This document shows, piece by piece, positions 1 to 11,757 of a DNA stretch of 64,000 nucleotides (its first letter is position 1; each line of letters opens with the position of its first letter). The position numbers and the translations under genes are program-made. The notes below the pieces were generated by a model. The model ran no database searches, was not told where the DNA came from, and saw nothing but the letters and a program-made list of their open reading frames with translations. The DNA is taken from contig QCXZ01000003.1 of the NCBI GenBank assembly GCA_025024175.1, forward strand, positions 15,644,392 through 15,708,391, given 5' to 3'. This DNA comes from Rhyzopertha dominica. Lineage: Eukaryota > Arthropoda > Insecta > Coleoptera > Bostrichidae.

Positions 1-107
1 CTGAGAAAACTTGTTTAATACGTCGGGTTCAATCGACAGACTTTAAGCAATAAAAGCACATACAAATAATTTGTTTAATAAAAAATTTAGTGTTTTAAAT
101 AGTGTGT

Positions 108-110
<3 letters not shown>

Positions 111-182
<72 letters not shown>
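111..182. repeat. (AT)36 microsatellite
   Basis: Uninterrupted AT dinucleotide run of about 72 bp. The Ile-Tyr-rich reading frame through it is an artefact of the repeat. Confidence 0.97.
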
Positions 183-187
<5 letters not shown>

Positions 188-309
188 AATAGGTATAAAG
201 CCTGTATAAAAAAAACTTTCGTGAGAAACCATTTTTCATCAGATGCATTTTGCTTGCATTTGAGAATATCTCCAGGCCTCATTGTTTTGTTTTTTTTAAT
301 CAGCATGTG

Positions 310-1010
310 AATAAAAAAGTTTGGATGTCATTATGTTATATTTAATTTAACCTTGGTCGGTATTTACATTGTGCTTTCACGATTGGACAATTTTCTTTTT
401 GTATAGTGCACATTTTGGAACAAAATAATTATTTCATAATTAACTGGTAAATAAATGTGTAAGTAAATAAATTTGATATCATTGTTAATATTTAATCTGA
501 CTTGAACATACTATTTCATCATTGAACACTTTCTTTCAGATGAACTCTATGCATCTCTGTCAGTCAGATGGAGCGGCGCTTGCAACGCTTTTCTGTCACT
601 CTCAATATTCGCGCTGAAAATTTATTATCCAAAATCTGGGCAACCATGGACAAACTTTTTCTAATGCAACTTAATATTGTTGAGTAAGGAATTAAATAAC
701 CTTTCATTTCATAAAAAAATCAATTAAGTAACTGATGAGAGTATATTAACACCAGATACATGGCAACTCTGTAGTTGTGCTAAGGAGAAAATAGACAACC
801 TTTACTTTTCCAATTTTTTTTAATCTATATTCTCTCAGCTAATGCTCAATTTTTATTAATAACGAATAGGGGAAGTTGATCGAAAACAGTTAAATAGAAT
901 TTATATTATTTAAAAGCATCGGCACGCAATTTAGCTAAGCATCCTTTTGCGATTAATCAATACTAACATATAATCTTTGTCATCATCAAATAACAAATGA
1001 GGGTATATAT
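310..1010. other. AT-rich DNA, nothing recognised
   Basis: I see no coding frame, RNA gene or transposon end here. A slightly GC-richer patch at about 540-650 has no recognisable motif. Confidence 0.6.
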
Positions 1011-1017
1011 TTTAACA

Positions 1018-1110
1018 GGGTTTCTATAGATGGTTCATGCATCCAGGGCGCTTATGGAAATTATCCATTAAATCATTTTGCCGCCTCTCAGGAAAGTGAC
1101 ATATACTTGT
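1018..1110 (+). repeat. dispersed repeat R1, copy A
   Basis: This segment matches the reverse complement of 6015-6110 over about 80 bp with roughly 85% identity by eye. Shared blocks include a GCATGCATCC-type core and the stretch GCCGCCTCTCAGGAAAGTGA. Copy C carries a longer open frame beginning at the shared Leu-Pro-Pro-Leu-Arg-Lys-Val residues; copy A keeps those residues and then decays. It may be part of an unknown mobile element or an exon-bearing duplication. Confidence 0.7.
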
Positions 1111-1235
1111 CATTTACAGAATTTTGAATTATTTGATATATTTTAATATGAGAAAACGCCTAGGAGTGTGTATTTTCAACATATTCTGTAGTGTTTTGTG
1201 AATAGTTTACTTTAAGGTTGCAGAAAGCTTACATT

Positions 1236-1384
1236 TAAGAGCTGTATGCTGACATTGATCTGCAACCTTCATTACTATCGCCGTGCATATTGCAGTTTGG
1301 CAGCAGTTACAAAAATTAGGCACAAAAAATTCAGAAACCAATGCCTCCCGCGTTGCATAAATCATTTATAGAAGCCCTGTAATA
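1236..1384 (+). repeat. dispersed repeat R1, copy B
   Basis: This matches the reverse complement of 8017-8152 at roughly 86% over about 130 bp. Both copies keep the same reading frame, with residues such as YYRRAYCSLAAVTK and FRNQ in common, and many differences are conservative. Copy B has a stop where copy D has Trp. The outer end resembles the ends of copies A and C (consensus TCATTTAT-rich, then AAGCCCTG). I do not recognise the protein. Confidence 0.7.
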
Positions 1385-1389
1385 CCGGA

Positions 1390-3276
1390 TCTTAAACTAT
1401 ATCTATCTAGGAACTTTACAATTGCCCAAAATGTGAACAACCCTCTTTTTGACCGTATACTCTTTATCTCCTAGAGCCACTACAGACTATCATTTTAAAA
1501 AGATATGGAAGACTCCTTCGTTACAGGAAATTATAAATTTTTAGCCCCAAAATACCATTAAACCAGGATTGTTTCGTGAAGGAAATAGTTATAATAGAGA
1601 TATATATTGACCGAAATACACCGCAAGAAATATATAGATTTACAATTCAATACTGGTTCTAAATAGAATATTAAAAAAATTGGTTTCACAAGGCGCCATT
1701 TTGTACATGCATCCAATATCTACAAACAAGCTGAAACAGATTTTGCAATAGATGAGTGCGACAGAGAGATTTATCCATTAGGAACGCAAAATAGAAAAAA
1801 GCTTTTAAAAATGAATAACGATTGTTCATTAAAAAAAGCAGTCGAATCGCTTATTACCTTTTACATTTTTAAAGCATGTTGTTTCATTATATATGTATAT
1901 ATGTGTATATGTATATAAGCTTCCGTTGGAATTCTACTTTTACCACATTTTGTAGTATTTCGATCTGGACATCACAGTTGTGCGTAATTTTAGCCCGTTG
2001 TCGAAACACAAAAAGTGTACCGAAGAAAAATAATAGATAAAATGTAAAATACATTTTTTCAATCAATCATTGTCATGTTGTACTCTTGTGCTGGTTGACT
2101 TTTGATGATATCGGCTTAGTTTACTATTTTTAGAAATAAATTACTCAGTATGGTGAGCAAATATACACATTACGTCCACCTGCTATGACATTACGTGTGT
2201 TTTATTAAACTTTCGTATTTTTCTTGTGGGGAGGAGCCTCCGTCTGCTTGCTCTCGGCCGACGTGTAGCACACATGTGACCGTAATGAACGGGTTCTCTC
2301 CAATTTAATTTCGCCCGGACTTTGTTCTAGTTACGGGTATCTGTTTAAAACACCGGACCCCAATTAGTTTAATTGAATCTCATATCCAGATGCAGAATTT
2401 TAAGGAAGTTTGGAAAGGCACAATGTGGCACGTGAAGTAATAAAAGTACAAGAGTTGGGAACATAGAAGTTTAGATGAATATTTAGTGAGTTGTATGCGC
2501 TACAAAGTTACTTAATTAAAGCGGCATTTGTTCTTGTGACAGGACTACATGTGATGCTATAGAAAATTTTAGGCAACTTGTTCGATCTCTTAGTTTGCTC
2601 ACTATTTAAATATTTCAAATTGTTAATTACATAAATAGAGAACCACATTTTGGCAGTATAAATGTGAGTATGCGGTGGAAATTTGTTTTCGTTTCTCTAG
2701 GCATCAGGATATATGGTTTATGTCATATCAAAATAACATGTTAAAATTATACACTATCCGCTATGAAATCAATCAATCTTTCTTATTAGTTCTTATATAC
2801 TTACTCTTCTCACATTTTCGCGATATCTGAAAATAGTTTTATTACACAAAACAAATGTTTTATTTATGAACGTTAATAATTAATTTTAGTAGTTCGTTCT
2901 TAATATGTTTAATTCGTGAAATTTTCCGTGATACATATTTTGTCATTATCCTGTCCTTATCTTTAATTTGTTGCATTGTTGGTGCTATATACATAAGTTG
3001 AATGGGCAGGTAGCATAAGGTTTAATACTGGTTTCATATAATATAATAATCCAATAGTATTTTAAGGATTTTTTGTTAGCTTTTTGTAAATATATTAAAT
3101 TTGGTCCGTAGATAAAGGAACTGAATTAAGGCTCTGGGCGTTTTTCAAGACAACCGAAATATTAACAAAAAAATGTAAATAAATCATCATTAATTTTAGT
3201 AAAATAGTACGCAACGAAGAAATAAAGATAATAGAATATTGTAGTGTTTAATAAATTCATATATCAATGTAATATT
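1390..3276. other. non-coding interval with small TA/TG microsatellite
   Basis: Mostly featureless AT-rich DNA. A TA/TG-rich simple sequence lies at 1888-1918. A GC-richer patch at 2225-2360 has no recognisable reading frame. Confidence 0.6.
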
Positions 3277-3288
3277 TTAGGTAGGTAG

Positions 3289-3900
3289 CATGAGCGTAAT
3301 CAGCTCTAAACAAAGGGTGGGAAATTTTACAAATTTTGGAGGTGACCATTGTATCATAAAATAATGCACAATAACATAAGGAAAACCACTATTTATTAAA
3401 AAAAAATAATTTTTGAACAATAGCTTGCTAGGATTAGCTGCGAATTTTTCAACTACAGCTTTCACTAATTGCTCCTTATTTGCAAAAACCTATTGACGGT
3501 TAATGCTAGCATTGCTAACCCATTCAATCTATTTTCAGTAATACTTGACCATAGCCATATATAAATTCGGCGAAAAGAGCTGAATGAACGCTCTATAGTT
3601 AAAAAATTAAACACTTGACATGGAACGCCAGCTATCGGCAATTCATAAAAGATGGAATTCGCCGGCAAAAACAGAAATGCTAGCGAATCGTTTGTTCGGT
3701 ATCCTTAGGAGTTATTTGTAGTTTTTCTAATTAGTTGTTATGATTCCCCATTGGTGGCGTGAGAGAATATTTCAATATTTCAATATTAGTTTAAAATACC
3801 ATTTCATAAATGTGCTGTCTGTATTTTTTTAATTTCAATTTTTTTTAAGCTGAAATGTTGGGCAACTGCCCCAACGTGCCCCACCCTGGCTACGCCCTTG
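3289..3900 (-). mobile_element. hAT transposon remnant, 612 bp, 8-bp TSD
   Basis: The imperfect terminal inverted repeats are CATGAGCGTAATCAG on the left and, read inward from the right, CAAGGGCGTAGCCAG (11 of 15 positions match). The flanks are a perfect 8-bp duplication, GTAGGTAG, at 3281-3288 and 3901-3908, as expected of hAT insertion. The interior encodes, on the minus strand, the C-terminal dimerisation region of a hAT transposase. The copy is internally deleted, lacks the catalytic domain and cannot be autonomous. Confidence 0.88.
3330..3668 (-). pseudogene. hAT transposase C-terminal fragment
   Basis: On the minus strand, 3668-3465 reads TIERSFSSFRRIYIWL then TENRLNGLAML. This is the family signature of the hAT C-terminal dimerisation domain (usually ERSFS-LRRIKTWLRS then RLNGLALL). 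A second frame below 3465 continues with VVEKFAANPSKLLF, also typical of the end of these proteins, so a frameshift separates the two parts. No RNase H-like catalytic residues remain. The fragment sits inside the element bounded by the TSD at 3281 and 3901. Confidence 0.8.
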
Positions 3901-4313
3901 GTAGGTAGGTATCTAAAACAAGTAGATACTCCTATAAAACAGGCGCGTTATTTTTTCATTTTTCCTCTTTTAAGGCCAATAACTGTATTGCCATATGCGG
4001 TATCAACTACGAGGTTATGTTATAATACTGTAAAATATGTTAACGATAATAGAAATAAAGCTTCTATCCACTATGATACCGTAAATTAGAAAAAATCGTT
4101 TACCTACCACCAATCCAGTGTTTGGCGTCTTCAGTCATCGGTCTCATAATGCTAAACATCCACACTTAAATAAATATAAACAATGTCGGATACTATGTAC
4201 TCTGATCCTTGATTGTGCAATATACTATTCAGGTTTCAACTCTATATCGCATATTTTAAACCGCCGTTTTCAGACTTCGACTTTCCAGCTGAACAAGCAT
4301 TTTAGTACCCATC

Positions 4314-4380
4314 CAGGGCCGGCTGGTGTTCATAAGTCGCCTTTGTGCAAATCTTAATCTGCCGTCCCCCTCCCCTTAAT
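4314..4380 (+). mobile_element. solo hAT-type left end
   Basis: CAGGGCCGGCTGGTG is typical of insect hAT 5' ends, followed by C-rich sequence. I found no matching right end or duplication of the preceding GTACCCAT, so the rest of the element is lost or too diverged. Confidence 0.4.
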
Positions 4381-4389
4381 AACTATAAT

Positions 4390-5470
4390 TGCAACTTATG
4401 ATAATGTTAGATGTAACTCGGGATTTTGGGAATTAAGGACATTAAGAACGCCAAGAAAATGAGTGCATGCTGCAGATGAATTGCTATCCACAAACAGCAC
4501 ATAGCTGGGTGAGTTTGTAGCAAGTTGAATTTAAAAATNNTTGCCGNAACATTATTTTATAATTAACAGGGACTTTGGAAGAATTAGGTGTTGCATTTCC
4601 GCCCTCCGAGCCTGCGGCAAAAACCATAGCAGAGTATTGAACACCAGTTCTTGGAGCGAACGGAACCGATATTTATGATTTCTTCTGCAGCATAGCTCTT
4701 GGGTTTGCAGGGGCATTTATAGGTAAAAATGACAATGTCTGTCACTATTATTCTGAATATTTTTAATAGCGACGATAAGTATTTTATAATGTCGTTACGA
4801 AGTCGCACAAGATGCGGTGCCTCCGCTTCCTTTTTATTAAAGGTTTAGTTTCATACCTTCCTGTTGTACCATGATAGAAGATAGTTAAGTTAGCTTATAA
4901 CTAAACTTATGACTAAAACATAAAACTAGTAAGTAAATGACCTTAAAGGAGAATAGGAGGGCAGATGCCCTCAGTGCCATCTACGCGGAACTCTGCGAGC
5001 TAGGCGGTCTATAACTCTGATAGACACCGGCCTAGTGCAGGAACTGACCAGGACAGATTATTTATTTAAGTAAATGCCTGTTTCACTTTAGAAAATCTTT
5101 TTTCGGGTTTGACTCGAAACAATTAGGCAGAATTGGCAGTTTCCTTTGAACTTACGTAAGCAAGTAATGATCTTTATATATATTGTGCATACATTATTTC
5201 CGTTACCTACTACATTGAATTAAGTTTTAACACCTCTATTACATTATGTATTAAATTTTAGTGTCAAATGGCCAACCACATTTCGACCTGCGATTCGGGT
5301 TACCCGGGACGCTTCCCCGCTGACTCTACACGTTCCTGGTACAACCACTTAGCAAAGCTAAATAAATTATTGTTCTACCATTTAATCATTAGCAATTGCG
5401 AATGTAGATGATTTGCAGGCCTATAATAATTATTTACTGCCAAAAATTTGATATAAACCTTAGACCACCC
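4390..5470. other. non-coding interval with Ns
   Basis: Contains unresolved bases at 4538-4539 and 4546. A minus-strand frame at 4584-4808 (74 codons, Cys-rich) is unrecognised and not supported as a gene. A GC-richer stretch lies at 4960-5040. Nothing else is evident. Confidence 0.5.
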
Positions 5471-5499
5471 ACAAGGGGTTAGTTTTTCATATTGATCGA

Positions 5500-5770
5500 T
5501 CAAAATGGCGGAGCTAAATTTTTTTCAAAAAATTATGGAAAATGGGATGGAGCTAGCTTTGAGTAGTGGAGGTAGGGGGAGTTAGCTCTGGGCAATCTGA
5601 AGCTAGGTTTTGAAACAGTGGCGAGGATAACGTTAAGTTAGCACCCCACGAAATGATGAGCTTATAACTACTTAAGTAAGGTGGAGCTAGCTTTCGAAAT
5701 AGTGGAGCTACTTGGAGCTAGCTCAAGGAAATCTGGAACAATTTGTTAAAAAAATAATATAACAGAGCTA
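5500..5770 (+). repeat. cluster of GGAGCTAGCT-like motifs
   Basis: Degenerate copies of GGAGCTAGCT or GTGGAGCTA recur at irregular spacing, for example near 5550, 5568, 5682, 5703 and 5713. This looks like a decayed low-complexity or short tandem repeat. No coding frame runs through it. Confidence 0.55.
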
Positions 5771-5861
5771 ACTTAATGGACCTTACGTATGCCAGTGTTG
5801 TCCAAGTTATTTTAGCGTTATTCATGTATTTATGTCAGCGTTTGTAGTTGGTGTCTATTTA

Positions 5862-6110
5862 TTAGGGTTTATTTGCGAAAGGTAGCTTTTCAATTGAAAT
5901 CACGGCCAAGTAATAATCACTTAATGCAAAATATGTTTCGTAACAACACGAAAATTCGTCTATTGCACATTTAAAGTCAAGCGAGGCAAGAAATTGTCTG
6001 AGCTCTTTATCAGTTAATGCAATGGTTGTATTCACTTTCCTGAGAGGCGGCAAATTGATTTAATTGATAATTTTCATAAACGCCCGGATGCATGAATCAT
6101 TTATACAAGC
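5862..6110 (-). repeat. dispersed repeat R1, copy C, with an open frame
   Basis: The 6015-6110 part is the inverted partner of copy A. From it a minus-strand frame of about 63 codons runs to a stop at 5862. It includes NTTIALTDKELRQFLAS and a Cys-containing hydrophobic C-terminal half. The composition looks protein-like but I recognise no family. There is no ATG; an in-frame TAA lies just upstream and the frame opens on TTG, so it would need to be an exon or a decayed transposon ORF. Confidence 0.45.
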
Positions 6111-6119
6111 TCTGCAGTA

Positions 6120-7790
6120 GTCTAAAAGTCAAGACTAACTATTTTTCAATAAATGGGGATGTCGTTCATTAAGTACAATACAAGTTTGCTCAGAAGTTCG
6201 TAACATTCTCTTTGAATGTAGAAAGAATTGAGAACACAAGCGGTTGAGTATTTTTCAAGCCTTAGATTTTTGGATAGCAAAAAATATACAACGCATGCTA
6301 ATTAGCTAAAAGTAAAACTCATTAGTTGTTTTTTTCCGTAGCCAACTAAGTGAAAACTAAATGTTTTATAAAACATAGCTTAATTACGTTAAAATGGTTA
6401 GGAATAGGTATAATTAACCGTAATACCAGTTCGACACAAAAGGGTACTCCAAGATGTCCTGACCAAATACTTTTTTTAATACGTATATATGCCCGTTACA
6501 TCAATAAATAAAATAAAAAAATGAAAATAACTTCTGTATGCTTCTATTGCACTGCTTAGATTGGAATAGCTGTTATTAGCATGAAGCGCTCGATTGCTTG
6601 TATAACTTTGTGTAATTTTTAATAAAATTACAAAAAGTAATGCCTCTAGACATCAAATTAATACCCACGTACCTAATCCAGACGAACGGCATTTTGATTT
6701 TAAAGCAAGTTCTTCGACCGGCACGTCCTTGAAGAAGTTGGGAACTCCATTTCCATAGCAAAATAAAACGAACGCAGTTTCAAACTCCGGCTTTGTATCA
6801 AACAAGAGTTTTAAATCGTTCCGTAGATTAAACTTTCTTTTGTTCTACAGCAGTCATTTGTCATAGATTTTGCCGGCCAAAGCCGACTGTAAACGTGAAG
6901 AGTAATCTGCACTTTTTGCGAGGGCCTTTTGTTTCCTTTTACGATATTCGCTTTCTTTTTACGTCCAATGCGATCAGATAACAGGCCAACAGAGAACAAT
7001 TATAAATTAATTAATATCCGATCTGCGGTTTTGTTATTGAACGGGCTTTTAATCAATCTACCTTGGACGACGGTACGTAGGCGGAAGCTGAAATTTGTCA
7101 GAAATTGAGTAGCTTCATTTGTCGCTTTGATGTGCTCTTGTTTAATCGTATAGATAATTAATTGTTCCTAGTTTGTCTTTAATCATGATGTTAATTCCTA
7201 CAATCAGTTAAAATTACAATAGAAATTAACGTACCTTAATGCAGACTAGATGTTGTTCCAGGAGAAAAGTATAAGACGACAATTAATATAATGTAGTAAG
7301 TGAGCTCTTAAGATCTAGTAACTGCGCACTAAGAAACAGTAAAAAAATCATAATAATAATAATTTAGCTTCATTTACACATATATTGTAAGATGATAGAT
7401 AGAAACATAGCGTCTACAAAACTTACCCCTTGTCTTTCACTTAATAAAAGAACTAATATGTTTACGTGAATATTCTAGAATTAGACGAATAGCTGTAATA
7501 CGTGAAATCAACACAACAAATTATACCGATTTTCAGTGAGGAATATTGACCAACAGAATGAATAATAGGAACATAAATTAAAGACAAACTGGATAATAAT
7601 AACTAAACATATGCTCTCGTCAATTCACTCGGTCTTACTACTAGTTTTTTCCTTGTTGGGACTCTTCAGGTAGGAATTTGGAATCAAGGCAATATTTACT
7701 TACCGCTTGTGTATTGCATAAAATGACTAAATTGTTCTCTACATCCTTTAAACAAAATCAAATTTAAGACAGATATCCACAATGTAAACA
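6120..7790. other. non-coding interval
   Basis: Apart from short chance frames (6576-6761, 6811-6999 on the minus strand) I find nothing. The 6811-6999 frame contains GLLSDRIGRKK, which resembles a major-facilitator loop motif, but an in-frame stop directly precedes it and no membrane segments follow. Confidence 0.5.
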
Positions 7791-7804
7791 TTATTCGTTT
7801 AATT

Positions 7805-7849
7805 AAAATGATGATTATGCTTTGCTAGAGAAAGCATAATCATCATTTT
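7805..7849. repeat. perfect 19-bp stem hairpin
   Basis: AAAATGATGATTATGCTTT (7805-7823) and its exact reverse complement (7831-7849) flank a 7-nt loop, GCTAGAG. The stem is shorter than a usual animal pre-miRNA and does not extend outward. It could be a recent small fold-back, a MITE relic or a small hairpin RNA. Confidence 0.85.
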
Positions 7850-8016
7850 TTTATAAGCAACTTTTCGTACAGAATATGCAAGATCTACAGCTCACTTCCA
7901 GGAAAACTAAGAAATAAAAGGGACTAAGTTCATTTAAATTAAAACTTTACAATAATATATTTAACAAAGTTGAACAGTTTTGAATAATATATACCAATTC
8001 TTTTTTTACACAGGGC

Positions 8017-8160
8017 TTCCATAAATGATTCAGGCAACGCGGGCGCCGTTGATTTCTGAATTCTTTGTGCCGCCTTTTTGTAACTGCTGCCAAGCTACAA
8101 TATGCACGGCGATAGTACTGAAGGTTGCAGATCAATGTCACACCTCAGCTCTCAGTCGGG
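8017..8160 (-). repeat. dispersed repeat R1, copy D
   Basis: Inverted partner of copy B. On the minus strand a frame spans 8141-7947, with YYRRAYCSLAAVTKRRHKE shared with copy B, and runs past the repeat to a stop at 7947. A frame kept open in two diverged copies suggests the source was coding, probably an unrecognised transposon. Confidence 0.65.
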
Positions 8161-8164
8161 GCAT

Positions 8165-10990
8165 CCAGGGTTGCCAGATTAGCTAGCCTTTTGCTAGTCG
8201 GTTAAAGTTTATGAGCTTAGATATTAGATAGGGTAGGTAATAGGAATAAATTAATATATCATCGTGTAATTTATAGCTGAACCCAGAAATTCCGTTTATT
8301 TAGATATTTTATTTCCTACTACTGCGCTCCTCAATAAACTAATTCTAATAAAGCAGTACAGCTTGCTACTTTTCAACTGAGTATTTGTTTTAATGGAAGC
8401 ATCTACATCGCGCCTATTATTACTCGGACGAAGCAACAATATGAAGTTGCAGCTACATGCTAACATAATACATCCGCTTTATTTAGAAAACAACACCAGC
8501 ATGTGCGTTGCTTACTAGAATAGCAAAGATTGAATTTTTCAGTACCGCACAGTTGTGCTGGGTGCTGTTGTGCAGGTTTATTTAATTTGTTCAGGGAACC
8601 TGTATTATCGCTCTACAGTTATCGATAGGGTATTTGGTTTATACAAAAGAAGAATTCATTGTAGACGTCTTTCAAACCCATGACATGGTCCTTATTAGTG
8701 ACCTTTACCTTTACCGTAGCACGCAGAACTGGTGTTTAAGAGATCAAATGCCCTTGGTGTCACTTAAGCGGAAACTTTGCACACTGGGCAATATTTATGA
8801 TAGCATAATTAATAATAGCCGTACCGTTTTAAAAACTATCCGTAGATCTTTTTAACAAAGTTTGGTCGTTGTTCCAGATGGTCGACGGCTTGCATGCAGT
8901 TTACAATGATTATCGCTAATGTTTTTATTGGTAAGTGTAGCTCCATTGCTAAGAAGATTTACAAATTTAGTCAATATTTCTTAAAGTGGTACGGCGACTA
9001 TATAAAACTCTAGAAAACTGTAACCCAAGAAGTGATGACCGTCAGAATGCTGTACCGCTAAATATAAACTTATAAACTCCCTAATAAGGTACCGTTATCG
9101 TTATAGAGTAAAGAAAATCAAATAAGAAGTTTTGACTTGTTTTCATACCGTTTACGTCTGGCGATGCCACTTACCACTGAGCATCGGCGTAACCGATAGG
9201 AATGTGCGGGGAACGTTACGTTACGTTAGGTTATTGGTAAAAGTAGATTGTCTGGGTACATTATTACATGTTACATGGTATAACAAATGTGAAAAGGGAA
9301 TGCAGTGAAAGACGCAATCCTCAATTTTGGGCGGAAAGTATGTGCATCACATCGTTGCAGTAATGAAGTATTTGAACAATGTGACGACTAAAGCCAGAGG
9401 TACTTGTGTTAATGTAAACAAAACAATTTGTTGACTTCCGATCTTTGACCCTTCGAACACGTCTGTGATATTACTTCCTTCCTCTATGCAGACTCTAGCG
9501 GCACTGCACAATGCTGCACAAGTAGTCTTTAATGAAATGCATCAAAAGGAAATCCATCATCTATCAGTCGACAGCTACAAGCGTTATGAGTGTATACAGA
9601 AAAATGAAAGATTCATATAGTATTTATATTGTTCTTTTTAATTCTTGTTTGTTCTTCAATAGTTCATTCATTTTACACAAATGAACATTTTTACTAAGAC
9701 ATATTCAAATACAATTGTTACTGGCTGTCCTTGTTCCTGTTTATTTAGTATAATCGGGTTAGCTTTAATTAAATACCATAGTTTAACATAATGTTAAAAG
9801 ACCAAGCAAATTTATTTAAAATTACTGTTTCGACTGCCATTTAACGGTAAAATTGTCGGANTGAAGCCTTATTAATTTATTTCGGTGAAGATTCCCTCTA
9901 CTGTAGTAATACGTAGTTAGATTGTCATTAACCTAAAAGCATACAGTTACTTTATATATACGTTGGATATAATACTGCATTAGTATAACGCAAATACAAC
10001 AAAAACATTATTTTGATAAATTCGTCATGGACTGTTGTGTCAAGTTTAATTACTGCAAACATTGTAAAAATGAGGGCGATTCCATCATTGAAGGACGTAA
10101 CCATTATAGCTCTCATTTGCACAACGACGTTAATTAATTCCGTCTCTGGCAAAATTTTACCAAAAAATTTCTACGAAGAGCACGGATTTCCAGGGCTGAT
10201 TGTACTGGTACTGTTTGACTTGTTAATTCTTCCAGTGTTTTTTCTTCCTCCTAAATGACCTGAACCGGCGCTGCGTGAAATTTCCGTAACAGGGCACGAA
10301 AACACATCAAGTCGTGTGTATAAATACCTTATTAAACAGCTCAAAAGGTATTGTCGAATAACAACCTCCTACGTAGGATTATGCTCTGGCTGTTTCAAAA
10401 TAATAATCATGCCCCAGTTACTGCCATCTGTAAAAGGGAAATAGCATTATGGGTATAAATCATCGTGTGTAGTATTTAATGTACTTACTTGCAGCTTGAT
10501 AAAATTATAAAATAGTAATAGTATACATATTAGCAGTAGAAGAAGCTGCTTTCTTGCGTGTCATTATTGTAATGACTTAGGAATAATATTGGTACGCTAG
10601 GTACAGTCGAAGAAAAATAAAAACAAATGTAGTCCTTCCATGCGCTTTGCTATAGTGAACTACTCTTATGTAACAAATTGAGTAATCATTGTAAGAACTA
10701 ATCTAGGCAGAACACTTTTTGCAGTAATCGCTCCCTGTATTTCCTTTTTATAAAATAGAAATAATAGCGGACTGATCTTCAACACAAAGGACTGTATTAA
10801 ATATTTATTTATTAAAATTTAGTGATAATTTACTGAAATATATTATTATATATAGTATCTATAGGTGCCTATACTTACGAAGTTCATTTTATTGCAAATA
10901 TCATGGCAGTATATTAGAAAATATGTTATAATTATTTTCTTTTATTTTGTGGTTATGGATTCAAAGGTGTCAATAATTATTAAAACCAGC
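8165..10990. other. non-coding interval
   Basis: Overlapping short frames on both strands near 9950-10260 look like shadows of each other; neither matches a family I know. One N lies at 9861. No RNA genes, inverted repeats or transposon ends were seen. Confidence 0.5.
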
Positions 10991-10999
10991 CAAAAAATA

Positions 11000-11224
11000 C
11001 TACATACATACGTGTGCGCAAAAAACACTGCCTAAACTCGTCAAACGCACATCCATGGAATTGATTTCTTTTTGTCCTAAGAAATTCATTTCTTTCGCTG
11101 CTGCTGGAAACCGATAGAACTTTGGATTAGTAGTTTTGCTTACTAGAAACCTATAAAACTTCGGACTACTGTTTTTACCAGTATTTTTGCAATCAATAAC
11201 TACACAGCAAACAATTTTATTCAT
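11000..11224 (-). pseudogene. THAP-like zinc-finger N-terminal fragment
   Basis: Starting from an ATG at 11224, the minus-strand frame opens MNKIVCCVVIDCKNTGKN then PKFYRF. This resembles the N-terminus of THAP DNA-binding domains (Cys-x-x-x-x-Cys, then F-x-R-F-P). THAP domains occur in P-element transposases and domesticated regulators. A short internal duplication repeats PKFYRF with about ten residues between copies. The later Cys-x-x-His pair is not visible, so the domain is incomplete. It may be a decayed exon or transposon piece. Moderate to low confidence. Confidence 0.42.
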
Positions 11225-11717
11225 TATTTCAAAATAAAAATATAGGATTAGGTTCTCAAATGTTTCTCTGTTTCACCACCCTAAGCGCTTTGATCGTTTC
11301 AGTTATCCCTTCAGAGACTTGCACGGAGCGAATAGCCCGCCAAATAATTAACAGCATACGTAAGTGTGTAAGGCTGCTAATTGCTACTAGATATGTTGAC
11401 ACTGAAAACAACTCATTTTCAGGAAAACGTGCTGGTTGGAAATCAACCCCAATTGCTTGAATGCTGAGTAGTAAGATTGTTAATGAAAACACTCCTATCT
11501 TGGTCAAAAAAACATCCTGATTAAATTTTCTTGTGGCAAGTTATGAAAAGCCGTAGTCTCTGCAGCGCTTTAGAACGTGTGCGGTCTGTAGGCCAACTTG
11601 AATAAGTCATGCTTCTTATTAAAGTCAAACCTATGTATATTTATATAAACTATTAAGGTAAGATTTCTTGGGGGAATTCGACCTGCTGGTAAAAATCAAG
11701 GAATAATCTTTATTTTT

Positions 11718-11757
11718 GCCGAGCTTTCGACTGCTAAATTGCAGTCTTCGTCAGGGC
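11718..11757 (-). ncRNA. hammerhead ribozyme (minus strand)
   Basis: Read on the minus strand: core CTGACGA (11754-11748), helix II GACTGC/GCAGTC, then GAAA, then a self-complementary AGCU helix III ending at the predicted cleavage triplet GCUC. Helix I is GGC/GCC. Core nucleotides match the CUGANGA...GAAA hammerhead consensus. The very short palindromic helix III suggests activity as a dimer, as in other retroelement hammerheads. Confidence 0.82.

Noticed and set aside
205..240. Hammerhead-like letters (CTGATGA ... GAAA on the minus strand)
   Set aside because: The segment between the two cores cannot form helix II.
43..306. Minus-strand ORF with an (Ile-Tyr)n run
   Set aside because: It is the translation of the AT microsatellite.
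6811..6999. Minus-strand ORF with GLLSDRIGRKK, like a transporter loop
   Set aside because: In-frame stop just upstream, no transmembrane segments, no splice signal.
9215..9235. Short TTACG/TTAGG-like repeats (also near 28560)
   Set aside because: Only two to three imperfect units; not a telomeric array.
11256..11507. Overlapping ORFs on both strands; the minus one starts with a hydrophobic signal-like stretch
   Set aside because: No ATG for the minus frame, and a plausible plus-strand intron does not give a recognisable protein. Undecided, so not called.
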